Assembly (NCBI GenBank): GCA_964468755.1
Contig: CAYXWH010000046.1
Span: 1 to 14,569, forward strand
Reading direction: 5' to 3'
Length of the DNA: 14,569 bases
DNA from: CAYXWH01 sp964468755
GTDB taxonomy: Bacteria > Chloroflexota > Dehalococcoidia > Dehalococcoidales > RBG-16-60-22
The stretch's first letter is position 1, and every line of letters begins with the position of its first letter. Below, in pieces: positions 1-7,800 of the stretch. The notes under the pieces are model-generated. The model ran no database searches and had not been told where the DNA came from. It was given only the letters and a program-made list of their open reading frames with translations. A program made the translations under genes and the position numbers.

Positions 1-302
1 GGGCCCTTTTCCGGATTGGTGCGCTTCAGTGGTGCCTTGACACGGTAAGGACTGTATAAACCGGTAATCCCGGCAATCGCTCTCAGACAGACTTTCCCCT
101 GGTTGGTTGGGCTGTCCGGGTTACCGTCGATATTGGTTACCACTCCATCCTTCAAATAGACCCGCAGACTACAGTCGGCATGCATACAGCCCGAACAGTA
201 GTTATATATCCAGCCATTACCGGCTGCCGGTGATGACATGGGAGTGCCCATAATGACCGTGGTCGGCTGTTTCCCAACAGGGCTATCGTCCACGTCCATC
301 AT
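1..302 (-). CDS. Molybdopterin (bis-MGD) oxidoreductase, N-terminal part (gene runs off the window)
   Basis: About 100 codons are present; the rest lies beyond position 1. The start is ATG at 302 (a second ATG follows at 299), behind the Shine-Dalgarno sequence AGGGAGGT at 314-307. Cysteines 36, 39 and 44 form a C-x2-C-x4-C group, and Cys72 follows in the context GKVC. This is the N-terminal [4Fe-4S] ligand pattern of the DMSO-reductase superfamily. The following LYSPYRVKAPLKR segment fits the usual lead-in to the molybdopterin domain. Family members transfer electrons between a Mo/W-bisMGD centre and an FeS chain; the substrate cannot be told from this fragment. No twin-arginine signal is seen in the first 35 residues, so this subunit is probably cytoplasmic, unless export depends on a partner. 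The family call is firm; the subfamily is unknown. Confidence 0.88.
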   Translation of the reverse strand, partial: MMDVDDSPVGKQPTTVIMGTPMSSPAAGNGWIYNYCSGCMHADCSLRVYLKDGVVTNIDGNPDSPTNQGKVCLRAIAGITGLYSPYRVKAPLKRTNPEKG

Positions 303-337
303 GGCTACCTCCCTTTACCACCAGTCTATTAATACTG

Positions 338-366
338 AGGCTACATGATTGGCTCCCTTTAGTCAA
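338..366 (-). promoter_or_regulatory. Candidate sigma70-type promoter for the molybdopterin oxidoreductase
   Basis: On the minus strand TTGACT (366-361, 5 of 6 to the -35 consensus) is followed after 17 nt by TAGCCT (343-338, 3 of 6 to the -10). Spacing is ideal but the -10 is weak, which would suit an activated promoter. It lies 35 nt upstream of the start codon. Confidence 0.4.
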
Positions 367-375
367 TACTTATAG

Positions 376-393
376 CGGTTATTGAATTAACCG
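376..393. promoter_or_regulatory. Inverted repeat upstream of the -35, possible activator/repressor site
   Basis: CGGTTA (376-381), 6-nt spacer, TAACCG (388-393): perfect 6-bp arms centred about 20 bp upstream of the candidate -35 of the leftward promoter. Position and symmetry fit a dimeric regulator; no specific regulator is recognised. Confidence 0.35.
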
Positions 394-432
394 TCCGGAG
401 CGTATCAGGGCGGCATTATATTGTCAGGTTTA

Positions 433-461
433 TTGACATGAGCCATGCCGTAAAGTATTGT
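433..461 (+). promoter_or_regulatory. Sigma70-type promoter for the DUF4870 gene
   Basis: A perfect -35 TTGACA (433-438) and a -10 TATTGT (456-461, 4 of 6) are separated by exactly 17 nt. Transcription would start near 468, giving a leader of about 30 nt that carries the Shine-Dalgarno site at 482-488. Confidence 0.65.
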
Positions 462-497
462 TGTTATCAATAATGGTGGTTAAGGAGGCGAAAAAAG

Positions 498-836
498 ATG
501 GGCAGGTCTTCTACCGGATTAACGGAAAATACGGCCGGGTTGCTCTGCTATGTCCTTGGCTGGATAAGTGGCATAGTCTTTATCCTGCTGGAGCGGGAAA
601 GTGATTTTGTTCGCTTCCATGCCGTCCAGTCTATCATTATCTTCGGGGTAATCTCGATAGCCAATGCGGTACTCGACTGGCTACCCGTGATTGGCTGGAT
701 AATTAGCGTCGCGCTTGGGATTGTAGCCTTCGTTCTGTGGATTGTACTCATGGTCAAAGCCGGTAGAGGCGAAAAGTATAAGGTCCGCTGGGCCGGTGAT
801 TTCGCCGAGAAATGGGTGTCGGAGCATACCTCGTGA
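498..836 (+). CDS. DUF4870 / Tic20-like small integral membrane protein
   Basis: A 112-aa protein with start ATG 498 and the strong Shine-Dalgarno AAGGAGG at 482-488. Three hydrophobic segments are visible at about residues 11-31, 43-62 and 64-88. Between the first two lies the signature ERESDFVRFHAVQS, which is characteristic of DUF4870 (Tic20-like) proteins and recognised from family memory. The C-terminal 24 residues are charged and likely cytosolic. The length is typical for the family. The molecular function of bacterial DUF4870 proteins is not established. The gene stands alone behind its own promoter and is divergent from the oxidoreductase on the left, so co-regulation across the shared 195-nt region is possible but unproven. 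Confidence 0.85.
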   Translation: MGRSSTGLTENTAGLLCYVLGWISGIVFILLERESDFVRFHAVQSIIIFGVISIANAVLDWLPVIGWIISVALGIVAFVLWIVLMVKAGRGEKYKVRWAGDFAEKWVSEHTS

Positions 837-1046
837 CTATCTGATGGTGCAGATTTTTCTCCGGTGGTTCAGTCTATCACCGGTATAGGGCCATTATCTT
901 GAAAAGCCCAAACCTGTTGAAAGTTGCTCCGCGGTCGGCATACTATGGGTATCCCCCAGGCGAGAGCGATACCTGAGCCGGTACACCGCAGTATTTCATT
1001 TATTACTGACTTTACCCGGAAGTATCTATTTTCAGCGGCGGCTGGT

Positions 1047-1613
1047 TCATTGGGGTGGGGTATAGCGCAGGTCGAGACCGTTTACCTCATCTGCAGTGTA
1101 CGCCGCCTGCCACTCTGGTTTCAGGTCCTGCCACTGCCAGTAGCGGTTTTCGTTCTCTTCCATTAGCGTACCCAGGCGCGTTTCCTCAGCTACCACCCCG
1201 TCAACGCGGAATTCGATGACCTCGCCATCCTGCCCGCTAATCACCAGGTAGTACGGGAACTCTTTTAAGGGGTCACTGCCATACTGGCCATCGGCATCGG
1301 TGGTTATCGAACCGCGAAGCGTACCATTGATCCAGGCGGTTACCTCTACGTCAGCAGCCGGTTCACCGCTGCTGCTAGCCACCTGTCCCCAGAAATGGTG
1401 CGGTGGATTCGGGCGTACTCCGGGCTGTACTTCCGGGCCTTCTATAGGCGATGGTGATGGTGCTGGCGCGGGTTCCGGTGTAGGTGCGGGTGATGGTGCC
1501 GGCGCTGGTGCTGGTGTTGGTGCGGGTGATGGCGCCGGCTGAGCACAGCCAGCACCGAGGGCTAACAACGAGAATAATAAGAGCATGCTGAGTACGAGAG
1601 CCATTTTCTGCAT
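1047..1613 (-). CDS. Putative lipoprotein: Pro/Ala-rich stalk plus carboxypeptidase-regulatory-like beta domain
   Basis: A 188-aa protein. Start ATG 1613 has the Shine-Dalgarno AAGGAGGG at 1627-1620 with a 6-nt spacer. Residues 1-22 are a signal peptide ending LALGAGC. Cys23 is the likely lipidated residue, although Gly rather than Leu at -3 makes the lipobox non-canonical. Residues 24-58 form a Pro/Ala/Ser/Thr stalk built from 12-residue repeats. Residues about 73-145 read as a single beta-sandwich of the carboxypeptidase-regulatory/SdrB-like type: a GQV start, a G-x-PAADVEV strand, TDADGQYG, then a dG-EVIEFRVDGVVAEET ending. The C-terminal 40 residues are rich in Trp and acidic residues and match nothing I know. 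It is probably a surface-tethered extracellular protein whose stalk spans or clears the cell envelope. Ligand unknown. Confidence 0.75.
   Translation of the reverse strand: MQKMALVLSMLLLFSLLALGAGCAQPAPSPAPTPAPAPAPSPAPTPEPAPAPSPSPIEGPEVQPGVRPNPPHHFWGQVASSSGEPAADVEVTAWINGTLRGSITTDADGQYGSDPLKEFPYYLVISGQDGEVIEFRVDGVVAEETRLGTLMEENENRYWQWQDLKPEWQAAYTADEVNGLDLRYTPPQ
1458..1529 (-). repeat. Two 36-nt tandem repeats encoding a Pro-rich 12-residue unit
   Basis: Residues 29-40 and 41-52 of the lipoprotein repeat the unit S-P-A-P-T-P-x-P-A-P-A-P, with x being Ala then Glu. A third, broken copy (SPSP) follows. The DNA repeats share long near-identical stretches, consistent with expansion by slippage or unequal exchange. 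Confidence 0.7.
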
Positions 1614-1662
1614 CAGTATCCCTCCTTATTCAACGGTTTCACCTTTTTACTTGTCAAGTTCA

Positions 1663-1671
1663 ATTATACCA
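1663..1671 (-). promoter_or_regulatory. Extended -10 promoter for the lipoprotein gene
   Basis: Minus-strand TGGTATAAT (1671-1663) is a perfect extended -10 element (TGnTATAAT). No good -35 is seen at 17 nt, as is common with extended -10 promoters. The predicted start near 1656 leaves a leader of about 43 nt before ATG 1613. Confidence 0.55.
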
Positions 1672-2114
1672 TGCCCGTGCGAATGTATCCGCAAGGGCGA
1701 CTATTTGCCGGTATTTGTTCGTCAGGTTAGCAGGCGCCGGGTAAATGAGCGATAACTATTAGCCGTCCTGATGTAAACATTTTATTAATACTCGCCCTTG
1801 CACCACTGCGCTGATGCGTCTTACCTATAGCGGAGGCAGCGTAACGGTAATAGCGGGCAGGGGGTGAACCGGGGGAGACGGTTACCTGTGCCGTTGCCGG
1901 GCGGTATGGAGTAGCAATGCGCATAGTGCCGTGTCTTCTTGGGTGTTTCCGGTGAGGTATTTATCGTACGTGAATGCCCGTCGGCACGTCAGGGAATATA
2001 GACTTTCAGGTACCACTGTTGCGGTCCGGTAATCAAACTACGGGTATTTTACATTTCTCACAATATTTAAAAAAACTATCCCATCGGTAGGGGAAATTAG
2101 TCCCAAAAGGTATT

Positions 2115-2127
2115 GCAATGACATTGC
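2115..2127. repeat. 13-nt near-perfect palindrome
   Basis: GCAATG-A-CATTGC: 6-bp arms around a single central base. This compact symmetry is more like a protein-binding site than an RNA hairpin. No adjacent gene start explains it. Confidence 0.4.
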
Positions 2128-2167
2128 GCTAAGCCTGAAGATGGGCATGGATTAGATACAATGGTGA

Positions 2168-2187
2168 GCTTCCGTGCCTTCGGAAGC
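2168..2187. repeat. Hairpin with 7-bp stem
   Basis: GCTTCCG (2168-2174), 6-nt loop, CGGAAGC (2181-2187), a perfect stem. It lies 53 nt upstream of a second strong hairpin. No U-run follows on either strand, so it is not an obvious terminator. Confidence 0.5.
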
Positions 2188-2240
2188 GTGGATATAAAGG
2201 GGGTGATAGTGTCGAGAGAAAATGTGTGATGCAAAGAGAT

Positions 2241-2268
2241 GCGCCCTGAGTTGTAATAGCTCGGGCGC
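2241..2268. repeat. Hairpin with 9-bp stem and one bulge
   Basis: GCGCCC-T-GAG (2241-2250) pairs with CTCGGGCGC (2260-2268), leaving a bulged T and a 9-nt loop. It is GC-rich and stable. Together with the 2168-2187 hairpin it could be part of a structured RNA, but I matched it to no known riboswitch or ncRNA consensus. Confidence 0.45.
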
Positions 2269-2341
2269 ACCAGCCAAGGGAGTCCACCGCAGAAACCCTC
2301 AGCTATTTATATTTTACTCCTGACTGGGGGAAAATCAAGGG

Positions 2342-2357
2342 GGCCGGATAACCGGCC
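2342..2357. repeat. Hairpin with 6-bp GC stem and tetraloop
   Basis: GGCCGG, ATAA loop, CCGGCC: a perfect short stem. No T-run follows on either strand, so its role is unknown. Confidence 0.4.
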
Positions 2358-2668
2358 GTATACTTCAACGGTATTTTGGGGAGGACACCTGAAGTGATGT
2401 TTGCTATTCTGGCTGTTGGAGCGGGTGGACGTACCGTAGATAAATAAAGGTTCAGGGCATAATCGCCTTCTATACATATCCGGCTGAGCGGAGGTTATCA
2501 TTATATAGGTATCAAGCTTGTAGTATTTTCCCGGAACAGTCCCAGTGACCATAAGGGGACACTTGCTGAAATATGTTTTGGGAAGAGCGGCGCAGGTACC
2601 GGGACAGTCCAGCCGAGCCGATTCAACCCACGGTTGTTGAGGTTTGAAGGCATGCAAGGAGGACTGAG

Positions 2669-3055
2669 GTGGAAGGTAAAGAACTAAATAGTAATTCGGA
2701 CTTCGATGTATTAAGAGAGGCTGAGGGTATTCTTGAGGGAAATACTGGTTACCCAGGAACACTCTTCTGGCCGCACGCCAGGGAGTGGCGTGATTTGCCC
2801 TCGGAAGCCCGTTTCTTGCATAAGGTGAGCAGGGCGCTTGAAGATGAAATACCCAGAAAGTTTCAGAGAGCGGTAGAGAGACAGAAGTGGCGGCGGGCGT
2901 TATTCCTGCTCATGGCATTTCATAGTCGGCCCTTTCTGCCCATAAAAAAGGTGGGTCAGGATTCGTTAGACGACTACTTTTATGAAATGGAGATTGCGGA
3001 GTTTATCAACAAGGCTCGAGTTTGGGTTGCTGAAGTTACGGAATTATTACAGTAA
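2669..3055 (+). CDS. Hypothetical protein, helical and charged (128 aa, GTG start)
   Basis: The start is GTG 2669, supported by the strong Shine-Dalgarno AAGGAGG at 2656-2662 with a 6-nt spacer; it also gives the longest open frame. I do not recognise the family. The sequence has no signal peptide and no cysteine. Trp and charged residues are frequent. Residues 48-92 (LPSEARFLHKVSRALEDEIP, a basic RKFQRAVERQKWRR stretch, then a short hydrophobic LFLLMAF) and 98-128 look alpha-helical. The C-terminal DYFYEMEIAEFINKARVWV reads as an amphipathic helix. It is probably a soluble cytoplasmic protein. It stands alone, convergent with the transporter on the right. A frame on the opposite strand overlaps its start but lacks a ribosome binding site. 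Confidence 0.65.
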   Translation: MEGKELNSNSDFDVLREAEGILEGNTGYPGTLFWPHAREWRDLPSEARFLHKVSRALEDEIPRKFQRAVERQKWRRALFLLMAFHSRPFLPIKKVGQDSLDDYFYEMEIAEFINKARVWVAEVTELLQ

Positions 3056-3171
3056 GAACGGTGAGCAGAATAAAGCCAGGGGCAGGGTAAAGATTATCCT
3101 CTCTTTCCTGTAGCCGCGTCTTTGTCGATGGCTATAACGGAAAGTATATAGAGTCAGGTAATTATGGGAGG

Positions 3172-3185
3172 CCCCCTTTCGGGGG
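3172..3185. terminator. Short GC hairpin between convergent genes, weak bidirectional terminator candidate
   Basis: CCCCC, TTTC loop, GGGGG (GAAA loop on the minus strand). It sits in the 178-nt space between the ends of the hypothetical gene (3055) and the transporter gene (3234), where a terminator is expected. The stem is only 5 bp. It is followed on + by the moderately T-rich AGTTCTGTT and on - by no T-run. Confidence 0.35.
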
Positions 3186-3233
3186 AGTTCTGTTAAGCGC
3201 GGGCTCAGAGATGTCCTCAACTATCTGCCGGGC

Positions 3234-4658
3234 TTATACCCGCTGTCTTCTGATGAAGGCCAGGGTAGCGAGCAGTCCGATACCGCAAATAATTGCCGCC
3301 ACCAGGATAGTATCCTGGTAGCTGCCAATGAGTGATAGCTTTTGTAGTATCTCCGGGCTAAGATTTTCCGGGGCGAATTGAGTAGCATAAGAAGACTGGC
3401 GGCTGGAATAGATGGCTCCGGCAATTGCCATGCCACCGGACATTCCGATTTGCCGGATAGTGTTCATCATTGCCGAAGCGGTACCCAGTCTAGCCTTGGC
3501 AACCGACCCCATAATGGAACTGCTGTTAGGCGAAAAAAATATCCCCAGTCCTACTCCGTAAATAACCAGCCGGAGCACTATGTCCGCTTCGGTTGAAGCT
3601 AAATCAAGGCCACTGAGCAGGAAAAGAGCCAGGCACGTAAGCGCCAGGCCAACGGTGCACAGGAGCCTGGTGCCAACTTTATCCGATAACCAGCCGCTGA
3701 GCGGACCCAGAACAATGCTCGTAATCGAAACCGCGGCGAGGAGCAGCCCCGTTTTAGTAGCCGAGTAGCCAATCCCGTCTATCAAGAAGAAAGGCATAAG
3801 CAGTATCTGCGCCGATAATGCCAGGACCAGCATGCCCAGTCCTATGTTGCCGTTGGCGAAGGGTCTATTGCGGAAGAGATTCAGGTCGACGAGGGGTTGC
3901 TCGGCTCTTCTTTCCTGCACGCCAAACAGGGTGAGCAGCAGCACTGCGCCGCCGGCAGGAATGAGCGCCGGTAACGATATGAAGCTGGCCCGTCCGCCCA
4001 GATTGATAAAGAGGAGCAGGCAGCAAAGACCGCCGAAAAGGGTGGCGGCTCCCCATATATCAAACTTCGCGCCGGCAGTAGATTTGCCCGGTTCCCTCAG
4101 CAGTATCCAGCTCAGGACGAGTCCGATAATACCGACCGGCACCCTGGTGTAAAAGATAGACCGCCAGCCGAGGGTGTCCAGCAGGAAGCCGCCGAGTACC
4201 GGACCGGTGAGCAATCCGGCGGAAATCATAGCCCCCGCTATTCCCAGAGCCTTGCCGCGTTCACGTTCCGGGAAGGCGGCGGTGACAATAGCGAAACCCG
4301 TGGTCATAATCATGGCGCCACCAATCCCTTGGACCACGCGGGACACAATCAGATGGACAATACTCTGTGAAAGGGAGCACAGGATTAGACCGGTGGTAAA
4401 GCAGGCAAAGCCCAGAATGTATACTTTTTTACGGCTGAATATGTCACCTAGCCTGCCGATGATGAGCATGAGGCCGGTACTTACCAGCAGGTAGGCGACG
4501 GTTACCCACAGGGTAATGGAGAGTTCGGTATCGAAGACTTTGGTCAGTATCGGGAAGGAAATGTTGACGATACTGAAGTCTATAGTTTCCATAAAGTTAC
4601 CTATGGAGACTATCAGTAACGCCAACCACTTGTAGTTACTGCCTTTGGTTTCTTCCAT
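3234..4658 (-). CDS. MFS transporter, DHA2 family drug:H+ antiporter (EmrB/QacA type, probably 14 TM)
   Basis: A 474-aa polytopic membrane protein. Family motifs in order: a D1-like motif at the end of TM1 (NFMETIDFSIVNISFP, residues 21-36), motif A in the 2-3 loop (GRLGDIFSRKKVY, 68-80), motif B in TM4 (R107 and RVVQGIGGA), and antiporter motif C in TM5 (GPVLGG, 152-157). The length fits a DHA2 antiporter. Such proteins expel drugs or other amphipathic compounds using the proton gradient. The position usually read as FxxNxPxG after TM5 is FYTRVPVG here, so Arg172 replaces the conserved Asn. The start ATG 4658 has no convincing Shine-Dalgarno. The gene follows cobN on the same strand after 208 nt but has its own promoter, so it is probably a separate unit. 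The substrate cannot be predicted. Confidence 0.88.
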   Translation of the reverse strand: MEETKGSNYKWLALLIVSIGNFMETIDFSIVNISFPILTKVFDTELSITLWVTVAYLLVSTGLMLIIGRLGDIFSRKKVYILGFACFTTGLILCSLSQSIVHLIVSRVVQGIGGAMIMTTGFAIVTAAFPERERGKALGIAGAMISAGLLTGPVLGGFLLDTLGWRSIFYTRVPVGIIGLVLSWILLREPGKSTAGAKFDIWGAATLFGGLCCLLLFINLGGRASFISLPALIPAGGAVLLLTLFGVQERRAEQPLVDLNLFRNRPFANGNIGLGMLVLALSAQILLMPFFLIDGIGYSATKTGLLLAAVSITSIVLGPLSGWLSDKVGTRLLCTVGLALTCLALFLLSGLDLASTEADIVLRLVIYGVGLGIFFSPNSSSIMGSVAKARLGTASAMMNTIRQIGMSGGMAIAGAIYSSRQSSYATQFAPENLSPEILQKLSLIGSYQDTILVAAIICGIGLLATLAFIRRQRV

Positions 4659-4735
4659 AGTGAGCCGGATTGTTCCGTCAAGCCGGGCGGCAAATATGGG
4701 CTGGCCGGTAGCGCCCGGATTGATGCCAGCATTTG

Positions 4736-4777
4736 AAGTGACACAGAATCATATCACTTACTGAAGCCGGGATGCAA
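4736..4777 (-). promoter_or_regulatory. Promoter with overlapping inverted-repeat operator for the MFS transporter
   Basis: On the minus strand TTGCAT (4777-4772) and TATGAT (4753-4748) are 18 nt apart, and the -10 is preceded by TGA (extended -10). The inverted repeat AAGTGA / TCACTT (4736-4741 and 4754-4759, 12-nt spacer) exactly brackets the -10. A repressor bound there would block polymerase, as TetR- or MarR-type regulators do at efflux genes. No regulator gene is adjacent. Confidence 0.5.
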
Positions 4778-4866
4778 TACGATGAAGTATGGATTACCCT
4801 TAGTGGGGGAGCATAAAGCGGCATCGGGGGGTGCAGTGCAATTGTTGATTAACCGGTGCCGGCGGT

Positions 4867-7800
4867 CTATTCCAGCCAGTTCTCCATATCCAGAATGAGC
4901 GTCTTCAGCTTTTCCAGGTCCTCGGCAGCAGCCGACCAGTATCCCCGGCTGTGCGCCTCCAGCATCCTCTCCGCCATATCCAGCGTTGCGTACCGGTTGT
5001 TCTCCATCAGTTTACGGCGCATTTCGTCATCAAACAGCAGCGTGCGGGCGGTCTGGTCAAAGAGCCACTCCTTGACTTGCCCGGTGGTGGCTTCCAGACC
5101 GAGGAGATACTCCACCCTCTGGGCGACTTTCTGCGCTCCGTGGAAATCATGGCGCAGCATGCCCTCTACCCATTTCGGATTGAGCATCCTGGTCCGGGTT
5201 GCCCGGTCGATAACCGTTTCCGCGTCGGCTACTTCCAGATTTTCCTCGGTACTGTCCAGGAACCACTGCTCGGGATACTCACCCCGTTTCTCCCTGACAC
5301 TGCGAGCCAGCCCGCCGAAGAACTCGTAGTAGTGGTCAAGGTCGGTAATTTCATACTCCGTGTTATCCCGCTCCTGAGTAACCAGGTCAATATGGCTGAC
5401 CAGGTGCTCGAACAACTGCGGCGTTCTTACCGTACTCCCGCCCCAGTAGGCGTGGCTCATGCTACGGTCATAGCTTGCCGCCAGTTCCTTCTCGTTGCTC
5501 CATTGGCTGCTCTCCACCAGCGTCCGCATTGAGGTGGCGTATTCATTGTCCGCGGGACCGAATATGCGCGCCCCGGCCAGCTCGCCGAAACCGTCCTTCG
5601 TCTCCAGGTAGTGCTTGCGGACGTAATTGTGTTCGGGCGGTTCTTCGGCGCCGGCAACCATTTCAATGGCTTTGTTGAGCAGGTCGATGTGTGTCCCGAA
5701 AAGGTCGCGGAAGATGCCGCAGATGGTAATGACCACGTCTATCCGGGGCCTGCCCAGCTCTTCGAGCGGAATAAGCTCCAGTTCTTTGAACCAGGGGCTT
5801 GCCCGGGATACCAGTCTTACCCCCAGGTAGCTGAGTATCTGGGCTATGGTGTCGCCGCCGGTTTTCACTGTCTCGAATCCCCAGAGCACCAGTCCCAGGC
5901 TCTCCGGGTACCGCCCGTGTTTTTCCCGGAACCGGTTGAGCACCTGTGATGCCGCCGCTTCGCCGAGACGCTGGGCGGTCCGGGTGGGGATGAGTCTGGG
6001 GTCAAACTCGTACATGTTGCGACCAACCGGGAAGACACCCGGTGTGCGAAGAGGGTCGCCGCCCAGGTTGGGCAGCAGGTACTCACCGGACAGGGCTCTG
6101 AGCAAGCCGCCGCTCTCGTCCGATTGGTCAATGTGCCGGCTGAGTTCCAGGATATACTGCGTAATCTCATCGGGGATGTCCACCGCATTGCCCGCCAGGA
6201 GTTCAGCGACCAGATGCCTTGCCTCGTTGTCGACTTCGCGGGCCAGCTCGGGGCATGCCGCTAGTTCTTGCGGGTCATGTCCCCGCCACTCCGCCAGGAG
6301 CGCGTGCAGCGACGGCACCTCGCGGCCAAGGCGAAGCACCGATGTCAGGTAGCTTACCAGTGCTTTACCCTCCAGCTTGTAGTCGAGCCGGTGCAGTCCT
6401 TCGGGTATGAGGCGTCGCTTCATCCGGTAGAGCAGCAGCTTCAAGGACCCATTATCGGCAGCATCCAGGTTCAGCTCGTGTGCCTTTGCTGAGATAAGTT
6501 CCTCAAGGTGTGATTTCTCGTTGACTTCGGCGCGGTCATGCTCCTTGATGAGGTCTTCGAGCTCCAGATAGCCGCCGTAAAGGTCGGCGCCGGTGGTGGG
6601 GGGTGACGCGTGGGAAACGGTCACCGCATACCCCCGCCGCTTGGCGATAGTCGATTCTGAGGGGTTGCCCACCCAGTAGTAGTAGAGATGGGGCAGGGTG
6701 CCAATCAGGATATCCGGGTAGCATGTCCCGGAAAGCGGTACCTCTTTCCCCTTGGTAAACTCGAGAGTGCCGTGCATCCCCCAGTGGATGATGGCATCAG
6801 CCTGAAATTCCTTTTCCAGCCATTTATAGAAACCGAGGTACTGGTGGTGTGGGGGGAGGTCACGGTCATGGTATGCCTTTTCCAGGTCTTCATGGACACC
6901 CCGGGAAGGCTGGACCCCGATGAATACATTGCCCAGGACTATTCCGGGAATATAGAGTTTCCCGTCCTCCGCCATCACTTTACCCGGCGGGGAGCCCCAG
7001 CGGGTTATCATCTCCTGCCGGACATCAGTGGGGAGTTGGGCAAACCATTCCTGGTACTGTCCGGCGCTTACCGTTATCTCCGGGCGGGAGTTNNNNNNNN
7101 NNNNNNNNNNNNNNNNNNNNNNNNNNNNNNNNNNNNNNNNNNNNNNNNNNNNNNNNNNNNNNNNNNNNNNNNNNNNNNNNNNNNNNNNNNNNTTTTGCCA
7201 CTGTTCAATCTCGGTGCTGTAAAGGTGAAAACCGATGAGGACCGGAACATTAAGCCTTTGCAACAGCTCATAGGTCGGTTCCGGCGTGCCGCCATAGGGG
7301 CCGCCGTGAATCCGGAAATACTGCAGGTTCACCATCAGGTCGATTCCCGGCGTTTCCCCGTGGAGAAAGTACCGGGAGACTGCCTCCAGGTTGTATTCCG
7401 CCGCTGAAAAGACCGGGATGATGTTTGCCCGGTCGCCGACTCTGGCGATGAATTCCCGCACCAGCGGAACGCAGTCGGCAAAGTGCATCTGCCCGTAAAA
7501 GAGCACCCCTATGCTTGGCCTGGTGCTGTCCCAGCTGACTTCTTTCTGAAACCCGGCAAGATCGCGGAAGAAGCCTTTATCCGGCCACCAGATGCCGAAA
7601 TCGAGCGCCTTCCGTGGCGGAGGTACCTGTTTGACCTTCACCTTTCCGTACTCCCGGAGCAAAAACAGCAGGAGTCCTTTCAGGTTCTCTGTCCCGTAAT
7701 TGGCATAGTATTCCTGGGCGATAACCCAGTTGCGCATGTCCTTGAGCTTGCCGAAGGGAAGCATCGTGCCGATTCTCCTGGTAAGCTCGGAAAACTTCTT

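Larger units (their letters stand above)
1672..2668. other. Gene-free stretch of about 1 kb
   Basis: No reading frame here combines a plausible start, a ribosome binding site and protein-like composition. Minus-strand open frames at 1727-1924 and 2307-2762 look like chance: they have biased composition, no Shine-Dalgarno and no recognisable motifs, and the second runs into a better-supported gene on the other strand. The right half carries four inverted repeats (2115-2127, 2168-2187, 2241-2268, 2342-2357), listed separately. The 2040-2100 part is AT-rich with a run of seven A. Confidence 0.5.

Noticed and set aside
861..883. CCGGTG-N11-CACCGG inverted repeat after the DUF4870 gene, considered as a terminator
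   Set aside because: The stem is 6 bp with an 11-nt loop and no T-run follows on either strand.
1300..1542. Plus-strand open frame rich in Gly and Ala opposite the lipoprotein gene
   Set aside because: It is the mirror of the Pro/Ala repeat codons; the minus strand has a signal peptide, lipid-attachment Cys and Shine-Dalgarno.
2160..2300. Possible c-di-GMP-I or other riboswitch, because of a GCAAAG stretch before a GC-rich hairpin
   Set aside because: The other conserved parts of the c-di-GMP-I consensus are missing, and no downstream gene is close enough in a sensible orientation.
2307..2762. 151-codon open frame on the minus strand overlapping the 128-aa hypothetical gene
   Set aside because: No ribosome binding site and no recognisable motif. 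It overlaps a plus-strand gene with a strong Shine-Dalgarno.
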